Assembly: GCA_017419165.1 (NCBI GenBank)
Contig: JAFOLW010000012.1
Coordinates: forward strand, 1 to 38,085
Direction of reading: 5' to 3'
DNA: 38,085 nucleotides
From: Erysipelotrichaceae bacterium
Lineage (GTDB): Bacteria > Bacillota_I > Bacilli_A > Erysipelotrichales > Erysipelotrichaceae
Shown here: positions 31,128 through 38,085 of the stretch, piece by piece
Position numbering within the stretch: position 1 is the first letter of the stretch
How the letters are laid out: the number at the start of each line of letters is the position of its first letter
Notes under the pieces: model-generated
What the model saw: the letters and a program-made list of their open reading frames with translations, nothing else
Databases searched by the model: none
What the model was told of the DNA's origin: nothing
Translations under genes and position numbers: made by a program

Positions 31128-32822
31128 ATGAATGCAAGAGACAGATATAATGAATGGCTGGAGAAGCTCGACAAGAGCGATCCTTTGTATCAGGAACTTT
31201 TGGACATCAAAGACGATCCGAAAGCGATCGAAGAAAAATTCTACCAGAACATCACCTTCGGTACGGCAGGCCTGCGGGGCAAGGTCTCCGTCGGTACCAA
31301 CTGCATGAACTACTACATGGTCGGCAGAGCGACCCAGGGCGTCGCCAACTATATCAAACGTTTCGGACAGGAGGCGATGGACAGAGGCGTCGTCATCGCG
31401 CACGATTGCCGTCACATGTCCAGGGAGTTCTGTCTGCATACGGCGGCGATCTTAGCGGCCAACGGCATCCGGGCGTTCATCTTCAGAGATCTGACTGCGA
31501 CACCGGAGCTGGCTTTCATGGTCAGCCGTCTGGAGACCAAGGCCGGCATCAACATCACCGCTTCCCACAATCCGAAGGATTACAACGGCTACAAAGTCTA
31601 TTGGGAAGACGGCTGTCAGGTGTCGAGCAGCGTCGCGGACGGCATGTTGGCGGAGATCGACAAGATCGATCCGTTCAAGAACGTGCTCAACGGCCATTAC
31701 CGGGCGGAACTGGAAAAGGGAATGATCACCGTCCTGGATGAGAAATACGACAGGGAGTACATCGACCATGTCAAGTCTCTGGCGATCCATGAAGGCGACG
31801 AGCTCGATCTGGATATCCCGATGGTCTATTCTCCGCTGAACGGATGCGGCACCAAGCCGTTTGAGGCCATGATGAAAGAGCGGGGCTTCCGCAACTGGCA
31901 CTTCGTCGAGGAACAGAAGGAACCGGATCCCGACTTCAAGACCGTCGGCTATCCCAACCCCGAAGATCCGAAAGCCTTCAAACTGGCGGAGGAACTGGGC
32001 AAGAAGGTCGGCGCGGAACTGCTGATGGCGACCGATCCGGATGCGGACCGTTTCGCGATCGAACTGCGCAACGATGAAGGCGAATATGTGCCTCTCAACG
32101 GCAACCAGACCGGTTACCTCCTGGTCAATTACATCCTGGAAGGCAGGAAAGACGCCGGAACGCTGCCAGGCAACGGAGCGATGGTCAAGTCGATCGTCAC
32201 ATCGACGATGTCCACCGAGATCGCGGAGTCTTACGGCGTGAAGATGTTTGAAGCTCTGACCGGATTCAAGAACATCTGCGGACGCATCCCGTATCTGCAG
32301 AAGAACGGCTACGAGTATCTCTTCGGTTACGAAGAGTCGGTCGGCTATGCGGCTTCTCCTTTGATCCGTGACAAAGACGGCATCTCCGCCGGCATGTTGG
32401 TGACGGAAGCGGCAGCCTACTACCGTAAACAGGGCAAGACGCTCTTCCAGGTCCTGATGGAACTCTATGACAAGTACGGTTATTATGCCGAAGATGAACC
32501 GAATCTGATCCTGGAAGGCATCGAAGGGGCAAAGCGCATCAAACGGATGATGGCTCATGTCAGAAACAACCTGCCGAAGGAAGTTGCCGGCATCAAGGTC
32601 GAAAAGGTCATCGACTACATCAACGGCTACGAAGACATCCCGGCATCCGATGTCCTGCGCTTTTTCCTGGAAGACGGCAGCTGGTTCGCGGTCCGTCCTT
32701 CCGGAACGGAACCGAAGATCAAGTTCTACTTCTACACCGATCAGGATTCCCGACAGAAGGCTCTGGAGGTCAACAAGAAGATCAAAGAAGCCGTCATGGC
32801 GATGATCACGGCCGTGGAATAA
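31128..32822 (+). CDS. pgcA: Phosphoglucomutase/phosphomannomutase (alpha-D-phosphohexomutase)
   Basis: A 564-residue four-domain enzyme interconverting hexose 1- and 6-phosphates. The catalytic serine is Ser146 in TASHNPKDYNGYKVYW. The magnesium loop is DPDADR (303-308). The sugar-binding loop is in GYEESVGY (about residues 401-408), and the phosphate-binding loop is RPSGTEPKIKFYF near the C-terminus. The opening TFGTAGLRGKVSVGTN is family typical. Length matches PgcA-type enzymes of Bacillota. AGAGGG precedes the ATG, and a TATAAT box lies at 31097-31102. It may link pentose and hexose use to cell-wall precursor supply. It could also act on ribose 1-phosphate (phosphopentomutase activity occurs in close relatives). 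Confidence 0.93.
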   Translation: MNARDRYNEWLEKLDKSDPLYQELLDIKDDPKAIEEKFYQNITFGTAGLRGKVSVGTNCMNYYMVGRATQGVANYIKRFGQEAMDRGVVIAHDCRHMSREFCLHTAAILAANGIRAFIFRDLTATPELAFMVSRLETKAGINITASHNPKDYNGYKVYWEDGCQVSSSVADGMLAEIDKIDPFKNVLNGHYRAELEKGMITVLDEKYDREYIDHVKSLAIHEGDELDLDIPMVYSPLNGCGTKPFEAMMKERGFRNWHFVEEQKEPDPDFKTVGYPNPEDPKAFKLAEELGKKVGAELLMATDPDADRFAIELRNDEGEYVPLNGNQTGYLLVNYILEGRKDAGTLPGNGAMVKSIVTSTMSTEIAESYGVKMFEALTGFKNICGRIPYLQKNGYEYLFGYEESVGYAASPLIRDKDGISAGMLVTEAAAYYRKQGKTLFQVLMELYDKYGYYAEDEPNLILEGIEGAKRIKRMMAHVRNNLPKEVAGIKVEKVIDYINGYEDIPASDVLRFFLEDGSWFAVRPSGTEPKIKFYFYTDQDSRQKALEVNKKIKEAVMAMITAVE

Positions 32823-32843
32823 AAGGTCTCAAAGAAAAAAGTC

Positions 32844-33206
32844 ATGGAAAAGTATCGGAAAAAGTATGACAGGACCGTATTGGCGAAAAAACTGTGCGTG
32901 ATTCCGCTGCTTTCTTCGCTGATCCTTTACATCCTGTCGGTCTACATGTACACGCGTTATGATGCGTGGATCGTCTCGCATATCCGTCATAACTCGTTCG
33001 CAGTCTTGTTCATCACTTTGGCGGGCATCATATATCTCCATCTTTTTACGCGCAATCTCAAGGTCAATTTCGACTACTGCCGGATCGATCCGGGGGCATT
33101 CGAGCTGAATATCAAATATTCTTCTTTCGGGATCGTTCTGATGGGGATCATGTTGATCGTCTCTGCCGCCTGGAACGTGACCCTGCTGATGCATCTGTTT
33201 TCGTAG
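32844..33206 (+). CDS. Small membrane protein of unknown function
   Basis: A 120-residue protein with a basic N-terminus (MEKYRKKYDRTVLAKK) and three predicted membrane helices (about 17-37, 50-67 and 95-118). The family is not recognised. It follows the phosphohexomutase by 21 bases on the same strand and is closed by an intrinsic terminator, so it is probably the last gene of that transcript. The ribosome binding site is weak (AAGAAAAAAG). Confidence 0.65.
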   Translation: MEKYRKKYDRTVLAKKLCVIPLLSSLILYILSVYMYTRYDAWIVSHIRHNSFAVLFITLAGIIYLHLFTRNLKVNFDYCRIDPGAFELNIKYSSFGIVLMGIMLIVSAAWNVTLLMHLFS

Positions 33207-33252
33207 CTGTGCACAGCAGATGAAACGGCGTTCGGAAAGCTTTCAGAAAAAC

Positions 33253-33283
33253 AGGCATACGCTTGAAGCGTATGCCTTTCTTC
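33253..33283 (+). terminator. Intrinsic terminator after the small membrane protein
   Basis: AGGCATACGC (33253-33262) and GCGTATGCCT (33268-33277) around TTGAA, followed by TTCTTCT. Confidence 0.82.
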
Positions 33284-33322
33284 TGCACAGAAAACGCAAC
33301 CGCCAAGGATGCGTTTCGTGTC

Positions 33323-33865
33323 TTACTGGTTTTCGAGGGAATGTCCGTAGCGGGCGATGTGATAAAGCAGATACTTTTCACATGCGTAGACTAAGAAGGA
33401 CAGGTGGATCGTGTTCATCGAAGAGACCAGCGAGGTGCCGTTGATCTGTATGCCGGAGCCCATGATGGAGGAGACGAGCGAACCGATGATGCCCACGATT
33501 CCGCCGATGACTTCATAGCGGGCGGATGCCTTGATGGCTTGCACGGAGGCGTCGGAGAACGGCGTCTCTTTCTTGCATTCGGCGAGGGCTTTCCTGAACT
33601 TGGACGTTCCCAAGAAGGCGAAGATGACGGCAGCCAGGGCGAAACCGAAGGCGACCAGCAGGTTCGGCTTCAGGGCAGTGAGCTGTTCGGGAGTCAGTGC
33701 TTCACCGGAGACCGTGATGGCTCCGCCGGTCTTGTCGGAAAACTGTGAAAAGTCTTTGATCAGAAGGATCACGCCGAAGACGAAAGCGACGAAGATCCCG
33801 ACGATGACTTCGAAGAACATCGTCAGCGAGCATGCAAATTTTAAAAATCCTGCAGTTTTTTTCAT
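33323..33865 (-). CDS. DUF2975-like membrane protein
   Basis: A 180-residue protein with four predicted membrane helices (about 8-35, 70-88, 118-137 and 146-165). The segment FRKALAECKKETPFSDASVQAIKASARYEVIGG fits the pattern of DUF2975 proteins (an interhelix loop with G/T-PFS followed by a basic helix); the assignment is tentative. DUF2975 genes often sit next to a small HTH regulator, which is absent here. AAAGGAG lies 11 bases before the ATG. Its 3' end faces the terminator at 33253-33283. Confidence 0.6.
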   Translation of the reverse strand: MKKTAGFLKFACSLTMFFEVIVGIFVAFVFGVILLIKDFSQFSDKTGGAITVSGEALTPEQLTALKPNLLVAFGFALAAVIFAFLGTSKFRKALAECKKETPFSDASVQAIKASARYEVIGGIVGIIGSLVSSIMGSGIQINGTSLVSSMNTIHLSFLVYACEKYLLYHIARYGHSLENQ

Positions 33866-33936
33866 ATATCTGAAACTCCTTTTATTCTTTCTTATTGTAG
33901 ACCAGTTCTTTGAAAACGGACACCATAAAAAAACAG

Positions 33937-34629
33937 CTACAAGAGCGTAAGCTGTTCTTCCTGTCCATCTTCTTCTTTTGTCTTATGACAATAGCCGTAG
34001 TACCAGCACTCATACGGATGAAGACACTGGTCTCCCGGCGGAACTGTTAATTCTTCTTTTTCTTTCTGACAGCGGTTGAGACGCCAGATGTTCTCGTTGA
34101 TCCAGGGATACAGTTTCCTGACTTCTTCGGTCACTTCGACGGGCTGAAAAGGATCGTTTTCATCTTCGCCGTGGATGACGATGAAGATCTTTCCGATCTC
34201 TAGCCGGTTGCGCTTGACGATGTAGTACTGGAAGGCGGCATCTTTGATAAACTGTTCATGGACTTCCGGTGAATTCTTGACTTCATACATGTCGTAGCCG
34301 CGGTCCGTTTTGCGCAAGATGTCGACTGCACAGTAATTGTTGTAATCGCTGAAGGCGGCTTCACAGATGACCTTTGTGCCCAGTTCAAGATGTTCCTTCG
34401 TCTTTTCGACCATCGCTTTTTTATCGGGGATCTGCGTGCCGGGGCGGAAGACCGTCATCTCTTCATAGGGCCCGAACATCCCCATCGCCGCATCGCCGAA
34501 TTCATTGCCCTGATCCAGGCGCTTCTGTACTTCTTCCGGGATCACTTTCAAAGAAGGCTTGTGTTTGTCGAGCCATAGCATCTTCTCACATTGCATGCCG
34601 CGCATGAAATCGGTCTTGGTGATCGCCAT
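33937..34629 (-). CDS. Stand-alone Fe-S PD-(D/E)XK nuclease (Cas4/DUF2779 N-terminal-like)
   Basis: A 230-residue protein. The opening TDFMRGMQCEKMLWLDKHKP and the RLDQGNEFGDAAMGMF block match the N-terminal part of the large DUF2779 nucleases. The catalytic set reads Glu90 (CEAAFSD), Asp103 (CAVDIL), and Glu116-Val-Lys118 (YEVKNS), followed by an AAFQYYI helix that corresponds to the Q-x-x-x-Y motif. Four cysteines (Cys14, Cys202, Cys208, Cys214; the last three spaced C-x5-C-x5-C) are arranged as in Cas4/AddB-type 4Fe-4S nucleases. The usual C-terminal DUF2779 domain is absent. A TTG at 34647 is in frame, but ATG 34629 has GGGGGAT 9 bases upstream. No helicase or CRISPR gene lies near, so its role is unknown. 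Confidence 0.85.
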   Translation of the reverse strand: MAITKTDFMRGMQCEKMLWLDKHKPSLKVIPEEVQKRLDQGNEFGDAAMGMFGPYEEMTVFRPGTQIPDKKAMVEKTKEHLELGTKVICEAAFSDYNNYCAVDILRKTDRGYDMYEVKNSPEVHEQFIKDAAFQYYIVKRNRLEIGKIFIVIHGEDENDPFQPVEVTEEVRKLYPWINENIWRLNRCQKEKEELTVPPGDQCLHPYECWYYGYCHKTKEEDGQEEQLTLL

Positions 34630-34740
34630 GTTTTCATTATCCCCCAAAGGATGAAAAATTCATGGACCATTCGTCAAAGGAGGATATGAGATAATACAAT
34701 CGGAAAAACAAGAAAGATAATGTTAACGGAGGGAAACAGG

Positions 34741-35859
34741 ATGTCAGAGAGAAAACTCGGTTTCGGCACGATGCGACTGCCTCTGCTGGAGAGCGACGAT
34801 CCCACAAGCATCGACCTTGAACAGTTCAAAAAGATGGCCGACATCTTCATGGAACGGGGCTTTACTTATTTCGATACCGCGTATCCGTATCATAAAGAAC
34901 AGTCGGAAGAGGCTTTAAGGGAAGCGGTCGTCCGGCGTTTCGACAGGGACAGGTTCACGGTGGCCGACAAGATGCCGGTCTACAAGGTGAAGTGCAGCGA
35001 AGACTATGAGACGATCTTCAATGAGCAGCTGCGCCGCTGCGGCGTCGAATACTTCGATTATTATCTTCTGCATAATCTGGGCAGAGACCGTTATCCGGAT
35101 ACGCAGAAGTTCGGCGGATTCGATTTCGTCATGAAGAAGAAGGCGGAGGGGAAGATCCGTAAGGTCGGTTTTTCTTTCCACGATACGGCGGATGTTCTGG
35201 AGCAGATCCTGAACGATCATCCGGAAGTCGACTTCGTGCAGCTGCAGATCAATTATCTCGACTGGGATTCTCTGGTCGCCCAGTCGGGCAAGTGCTATGA
35301 AGTCGTGAAGAAACACGGCAAGAAGGTGGTGGTCATGGAGCCGGTCAAGGGCGGCACTCTGGCGAAGCTTCCGGAAAAGGCGATGGAAAAGTTCAATGCC
35401 TTCTACAAGGATGAGACTGTGACGCCGGCTTCCCTGGCGATCCGCTTTGCGGCATCTTTGGACAACGTGATGATGGTCTTAAGCGGCATGTCCGATCTCA
35501 AACAGCTGGAAAACAACACGGATTACATGCAGAACTTCAAGCCGCTGAGCGAAGAGGAATACAAACTGGTGGAGGAGATCACGGCGATCCTGAAATCGAC
35601 GACCAAGGTCCCTTGCACGAGCTGCCGCTACTGCCTCGAGGTCTGTCCGATGAACATCAATATGCCGGGTTACTTCGGCCTTCTGAATCTTTATGCGGTG
35701 ACCGGCAACAAGACGGGGATGTACTACCAGCGCTATTCGATGAACCACGGCAAGGCGTCGGACTGTCTCAAGTGCGGACAGTGCGAAGCCAACTGCCCCC
35801 AGCATATCCGGATACGCGATCTGCTGGAAGAATTTGCGGCACTTTATGAAACAGAATAA
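34741..35859 (+). CDS. Aldo/keto reductase with a C-terminal ferredoxin domain
   Basis: A 372-residue oxidoreductase. The AKR barrel (1-285) has the catalytic Asp45 and Tyr50 (FDTAYPYHKE), the lysine in ADKMP and the His in YLLHNL. The C-terminal domain has two 4Fe-4S motifs: PCTSCRYCLEVCPM and DCLKCGQCEANCPQ. This architecture is common in anaerobic Bacillota and points to electron exchange with ferredoxin in addition to NAD(P)H. The substrate is unknown. GGAGGG precedes the ATG at 34741 (an earlier ATG at 34720 lacks one). It is divergent from the nuclease gene and ends with a bidirectional terminator. Confidence 0.93.
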   Translation: MSERKLGFGTMRLPLLESDDPTSIDLEQFKKMADIFMERGFTYFDTAYPYHKEQSEEALREAVVRRFDRDRFTVADKMPVYKVKCSEDYETIFNEQLRRCGVEYFDYYLLHNLGRDRYPDTQKFGGFDFVMKKKAEGKIRKVGFSFHDTADVLEQILNDHPEVDFVQLQINYLDWDSLVAQSGKCYEVVKKHGKKVVVMEPVKGGTLAKLPEKAMEKFNAFYKDETVTPASLAIRFAASLDNVMMVLSGMSDLKQLENNTDYMQNFKPLSEEEYKLVEEITAILKSTTKVPCTSCRYCLEVCPMNINMPGYFGLLNLYAVTGNKTGMYYQRYSMNHGKASDCLKCGQCEANCPQHIRIRDLLEEFAALYETE

Positions 35860-35882
35860 AAGCGGATCTGAGATCCGCTTTT
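35858..35882. terminator. Bidirectional terminator between the reductase and DUF4139 genes
   Basis: AAAAGCGGATCT and AGATCCGCTTTT around a single G. It overlaps the reductase stop codon and precedes the stop of the convergent - strand gene. Confidence 0.88.
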
Positions 35883-35909
35883 ACTATCTTTGAAGGATAT
35901 TGACTATGG

Positions 35910-37412
35910 TCAGAGATACAGTTCCTTGTCTTTCGGCCAGGCGACGCTGTAGGCAAGAAGGAAGGTCTCGGTCTTTCCGGCATCCAGCGGGAATTCCCAG
36001 GTGATCTCGCCGGTCTTTTCTTCCAGAGTCCCCTGACTCAGATCTTTGACTTCGACCTGGATGGTCTTGTCCTGAGAGACCGGGATCTGGTCCTTCAAGG
36101 TGATCTTTGCGGTCTTGGATTTGCGGGAAGAGACTTCGATCTCGTATTCGAAGTCGACTTTCGTCTGTCCTTTCAATAAGACATTGGAACGGTATTTCTT
36201 CTTCTGGGTGCGCTTGATCCGGATCCCTTCGTCTTTTCCAAGGGAGATGTCATAGGTCTCTTTGGAAGGATCGGGCGAAAGATAGACATTACCCAGATAC
36301 GTGTCTTTATGGAAGATGTTGGCCGAGGTGTTCAGGACATCCTGGATATCGGAGGTCTTGACCTCTGCCGCCAGATAACCCAGCGGATCGGCTTTCGGTA
36401 TCGCGACGACGTGATACTGGCAAGGGATCTCGCGGCTGGTGAGTTCCAGGGTCAGCGGGTTTTTGTTGGAGAGGTCATAGAGACCTTCCAGTTCATATTC
36501 GGTCATCGTGTCGTTCTCGCTGGCCTGTGCGGAGCCGAAGTGAAGTTCTTCCGTGGCATCTTCCATGAGCTCCTGATCTCCCATGGCTTCTTCTTCGACG
36601 TAGGCGCTGTCTCTCATGGCGGTGGCCATCATGCCGGCGATCGCCGATCCTTTTGCCGCAGTGTTTTTGTATAAGCGCGGCTGATAGAAGGAGAGATCCT
36701 GCGGATGGAGTTCCGGGATCTCGGAGGACGTGCTCGGATCACCGGTGAACAGGACGATCTTTACCTGTTTCCAGTCTTCCCGGGTCCCCTGACGGATATC
36801 GGCTTTCAGAAGGACGGAAGCCGTTTCTTCTTCACCGGTGCGGATCTCGTAGTTGGGATCCCAGGAGGCGCTGCGCTCAAAGTAGCGCAGTTTGACCGGA
36901 TAGGTCCCTTCTTTTTCCGTCTGCAGGTCGATCTTCACGATATAGGCTCGGACTTCCTTGTTTTTTCCGTTCAGTTTTTTCTGCAACTGTTTTTCTTCTT
37001 CTTTCAGTGCGTAGATCTCATCGTACAAGGCTTCCGTTTTTGACGGTAAACCGTCGATGTAGTCGCTCATCTCTTTCAAGGAGATGTTTTCTTTGGCTGT
37101 GAAATCGGTGTTCTTTTTTAAAAGTTCGATCTGATCGTTCAGGATCGCCGTTTTCCTCTGTACCTTTTCCAGAGAAGAGAGCAGTTCTTTTCTGAGCTCG
37201 TCCTGCTGCTCGGTGCTGTAGTGTTCCACGCGGAAATTGCTGCCGGAGACTTCCCTGCTCAGGGAGACGGTCAGCGTGGAGGGATCGAGGGAATCGGAGA
37301 GCCCTTCGATGAGGATGCTTTGTTTGCCCGGTTTGAGTTCGATATTTCCCAGCCTTGTGATATAGGCTCCGTTGCGGTAGACGGAGACTTCTTTTACGCT
37401 TGTTGTGATCAT
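35910..37412 (-). CDS. DUF4139 (mucoidy-inhibitor-like) protein
   Basis: A 500-residue protein. The N-terminal part (about 1-95) resembles DUF4140 (VKEVSVYRNGAYITRLGNIELKPGKQSILIEGL). A coiled coil follows (about 66-150, LRKELLSSLEKVQRKTAILNDQIELLKKN). The C-terminal DUF4139 domain begins near 180, with the family hallmark RYFERSASWDPNYEIRTG and a beta-rich end. The family was named for MuiA of mucoid phenotypes, but its molecular function is unknown. There is no signal peptide or sorting signal, so the protein is cytosolic or peripheral; many homologues are exported. The ATG has AAGAGGTACATATC upstream. A TACAAT box (rc of 37434-37439) lies about 22 bases from the start. Confidence 0.82.
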   Translation of the reverse strand: MITTSVKEVSVYRNGAYITRLGNIELKPGKQSILIEGLSDSLDPSTLTVSLSREVSGSNFRVEHYSTEQQDELRKELLSSLEKVQRKTAILNDQIELLKKNTDFTAKENISLKEMSDYIDGLPSKTEALYDEIYALKEEEKQLQKKLNGKNKEVRAYIVKIDLQTEKEGTYPVKLRYFERSASWDPNYEIRTGEEETASVLLKADIRQGTREDWKQVKIVLFTGDPSTSSEIPELHPQDLSFYQPRLYKNTAAKGSAIAGMMATAMRDSAYVEEEAMGDQELMEDATEELHFGSAQASENDTMTEYELEGLYDLSNKNPLTLELTSREIPCQYHVVAIPKADPLGYLAAEVKTSDIQDVLNTSANIFHKDTYLGNVYLSPDPSKETYDISLGKDEGIRIKRTQKKKYRSNVLLKGQTKVDFEYEIEVSSRKSKTAKITLKDQIPVSQDKTIQVEVKDLSQGTLEEKTGEITWEFPLDAGKTETFLLAYSVAWPKDKELYL

Positions 37413-37480
37413 GATATGTACCTCTTTTTCTTCATTGTATCATCAAGGACGTACATACACAGCGATAAGAAAAGAGGTGA

Positions 37481-37486
37481 TATACT
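37481..37486 (+). promoter_or_regulatory. Extended -10 promoter of the split-barrel flavoprotein gene
   Basis: TGA-TATACT forms an extended -10 box; the -35 is weak. The start codon at 37511 follows after about 25 bases, with AGAAGGTAAAG as ribosome binding site. Confidence 0.5.
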
Positions 37487-37510
37487 GAACTTGGAAAGAA
37501 GGTAAAGATC

Positions 37511-37903
37511 ATGAATGAAGTATGGAAGTTTTTGAAAGACTGCGGAACATATTATCTGGCGACGGCCGACGGCGATCAGCCAAGAGTGAGGCCGTTCGGC
37601 ACGGCGGAAATCTTTGAAGACAAGCTCTATATCCAGACCGGCAAGAAGAAAGACTGCTACAAGCAGCTTCTGGCAAATCCCAATGCCGAGATCTGCTGCT
37701 TCAAGGACGGCAAGTGGCTGAGGATAACCGGCAAGCTGATCCCGGATGAGCGCATCGAGGCAAAGAAGGACATGTTGGACAAGAATCCGGCTTTGCGAAG
37801 CATGTACGACGAGAACGACGACAATACGATCGTCCTGTATTTCAAGGATGCCGTGGCGACATTCTCCTCCTTCACCGAAGCACCAAGAGAGATCCGTTTC
37901 TGA
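37511..37903 (+). CDS. Pyridoxamine 5'-phosphate oxidase-family split-barrel protein
   Basis: A 130-residue FMN-binding split-barrel protein. The opening TYYLATADGDQPRVRPFGTAEIFEDKLYIQTGKKKDCYKQLLANPNAEICCF is typical of the NimA/PNPOx-like group that binds FMN or haem and acts on small aromatic or nitro compounds. Its role could be detoxification or a reductase partner; the substrate is unknown. It is divergent from the DUF4139 gene and followed by a strong terminator. Confidence 0.88.
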   Translation: MNEVWKFLKDCGTYYLATADGDQPRVRPFGTAEIFEDKLYIQTGKKKDCYKQLLANPNAEICCFKDGKWLRITGKLIPDERIEAKKDMLDKNPALRSMYDENDDNTIVLYFKDAVATFSSFTEAPREIRF

Positions 37904-37915
37904 GAATAAAAAAAG

Positions 37916-37943
37916 AAGGCCGGCAGTGACTGCCGGCCTTTTC
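37916..37943 (+). terminator. Intrinsic terminator and group II intron target
   Basis: AAGGCCGGCAG (37916-37926) and CTGCCGGCCTT (37930-37940) around TGA, followed by TTC. The intron begins six bases after the stem, the position used by class IIC introns. Confidence 0.88.
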
Positions 37944-37946
37944 GTA

Positions 37947-38085
37947 GTGTGCCGGGCATGGCATATATCTTGATGGTGAAAGTCCATCGTGGGGATTATC
38001 ATCGCAGTGGTCAACCACTAGTCGAACACCAAGGGTGTCTTCCGCGAGGAAGAATCTGAAGGAAGGTGCAGACAAAACTGCGGCC
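37947..38085 (+). mobile_element. Class IIC group II intron, 5' part (cut by window end)
   Basis: The sequence starts GTGTGCCGGGCATGG, which differs at one position from the start of the Oceanobacillus iheyensis class IIC intron as I remember it (GUGUGCCCGGCAUGG). Further conserved blocks follow in the same order: GGTGAAAGTCC, then CACCAAGGGTGTC, then GAATCTGAAGGAAG. These lie in domain I. The intron sits right behind an intrinsic terminator, as IIC introns do. Neither the reverse transcriptase nor domains V and VI are inside the window, so intactness cannot be judged. Confidence 0.88.

Noticed and set aside
31452-32558. A 368-codon - strand frame in the phosphohexomutase gene
   Set aside because: A shadow of a gene with complete catalytic motifs on the + strand.
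33937-34629. CRISPR-associated Cas4
   Set aside because: The fold and cysteines fit, but there is no repeat array and no other cas gene in the window.
34676-34694. AAAGGAGG followed by ATG AGA TAA, a two-codon frame
   Set aside because: It lies upstream of a likely -10 box (TACAAT, 34695-34700), so it is probably not transcribed with the reductase; chance is the simplest reading.
1-38085. tRNA, rRNA and riboswitch genes
   Set aside because: No cloverleaf with T-loop GTTCRA pattern, rRNA segment or recognisable riboswitch core was seen on either strand; a covariance-model search would be needed to exclude small RNAs.

Overview
The window is a 38 kb chromosomal stretch from a Gram-positive bacterium of the Bacillota, of moderate GC content. 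Supporting signs are purine-rich ribosome binding sites (AGGAGG-like) at most starts, an LPXTG surface protein, a CIRCE heat-shock operator, intrinsic terminators and dense gene packing. The look of the proteins suggests an anaerobic gut or oral lineage such as the Erysipelotrichia, but that placement is inference. No stretch longer than 300 bases lacks a gene. The largest gaps lie on either side of the IS200 transposase (11292-11473 and 11972-12239) and are filled with IS ends, hairpins and a promoter.

Region A (1-8898, all + strand) is an accessory island of small enzymes: a chloramphenicol acetyltransferase, three GNAT proteins or domains, two Nudix proteins (one fused to GNAT), a nucleoside phosphorylase, two alpha/beta hydrolases, a TfoX N-terminal-domain protein, two proteins of unknown function and a GrpB-HD fusion. 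From about 5289 onward the genes abut or overlap and look like one transcript. Region B (8927-11302) holds a large membrane protein on the - strand and, divergent from it, a two-gene partner-switch module: a STAS anti-sigma-factor antagonist and an RsbW-like serine kinase.

Region C (about 11303-12100) is a complete-looking IS200-type element with hairpin ends. Region D (12240-21508) starts with a 1856-residue LPXTG adhesin with VWA, FctA-like and SpaA-like domains. It continues with a tight operon: a LytS-type histidine kinase, a winged-helix response regulator, a STAS-HAD phosphatase fusion and RuvX. The STAS-HAD fusion is the most unusual protein in the window. It joins the substrate of a partner-switch kinase to an intact HAD phosphatase, while the locus shows no PP2C phosphatase of the usual kind.

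Region E (21505-24552, - strand) is nucleoside salvage (nucleoside hydrolase, adenosine deaminase, an unknown partner), plus a UBA-like/DUF4342 protein whose promoter carries a near-perfect CIRCE operator at its start site, implying HrcA heat-shock control. Region F (24664-33206) carries a cytosolic GH2 glycosidase, a MacB/FtsX-type ABC transporter with a long coiled-coil permease, a phosphohexomutase and a small membrane protein. Region G (33323-37903) carries a DUF2975-like membrane protein, a stand-alone Cas4-like Fe-S PD-(D/E)XK nuclease, a ferredoxin-type aldo/keto reductase, a DUF4139 protein and a flavin-binding split-barrel protein. The window ends inside the 5' domain of a class IIC group II intron (from 37947) inserted just behind an intrinsic terminator.
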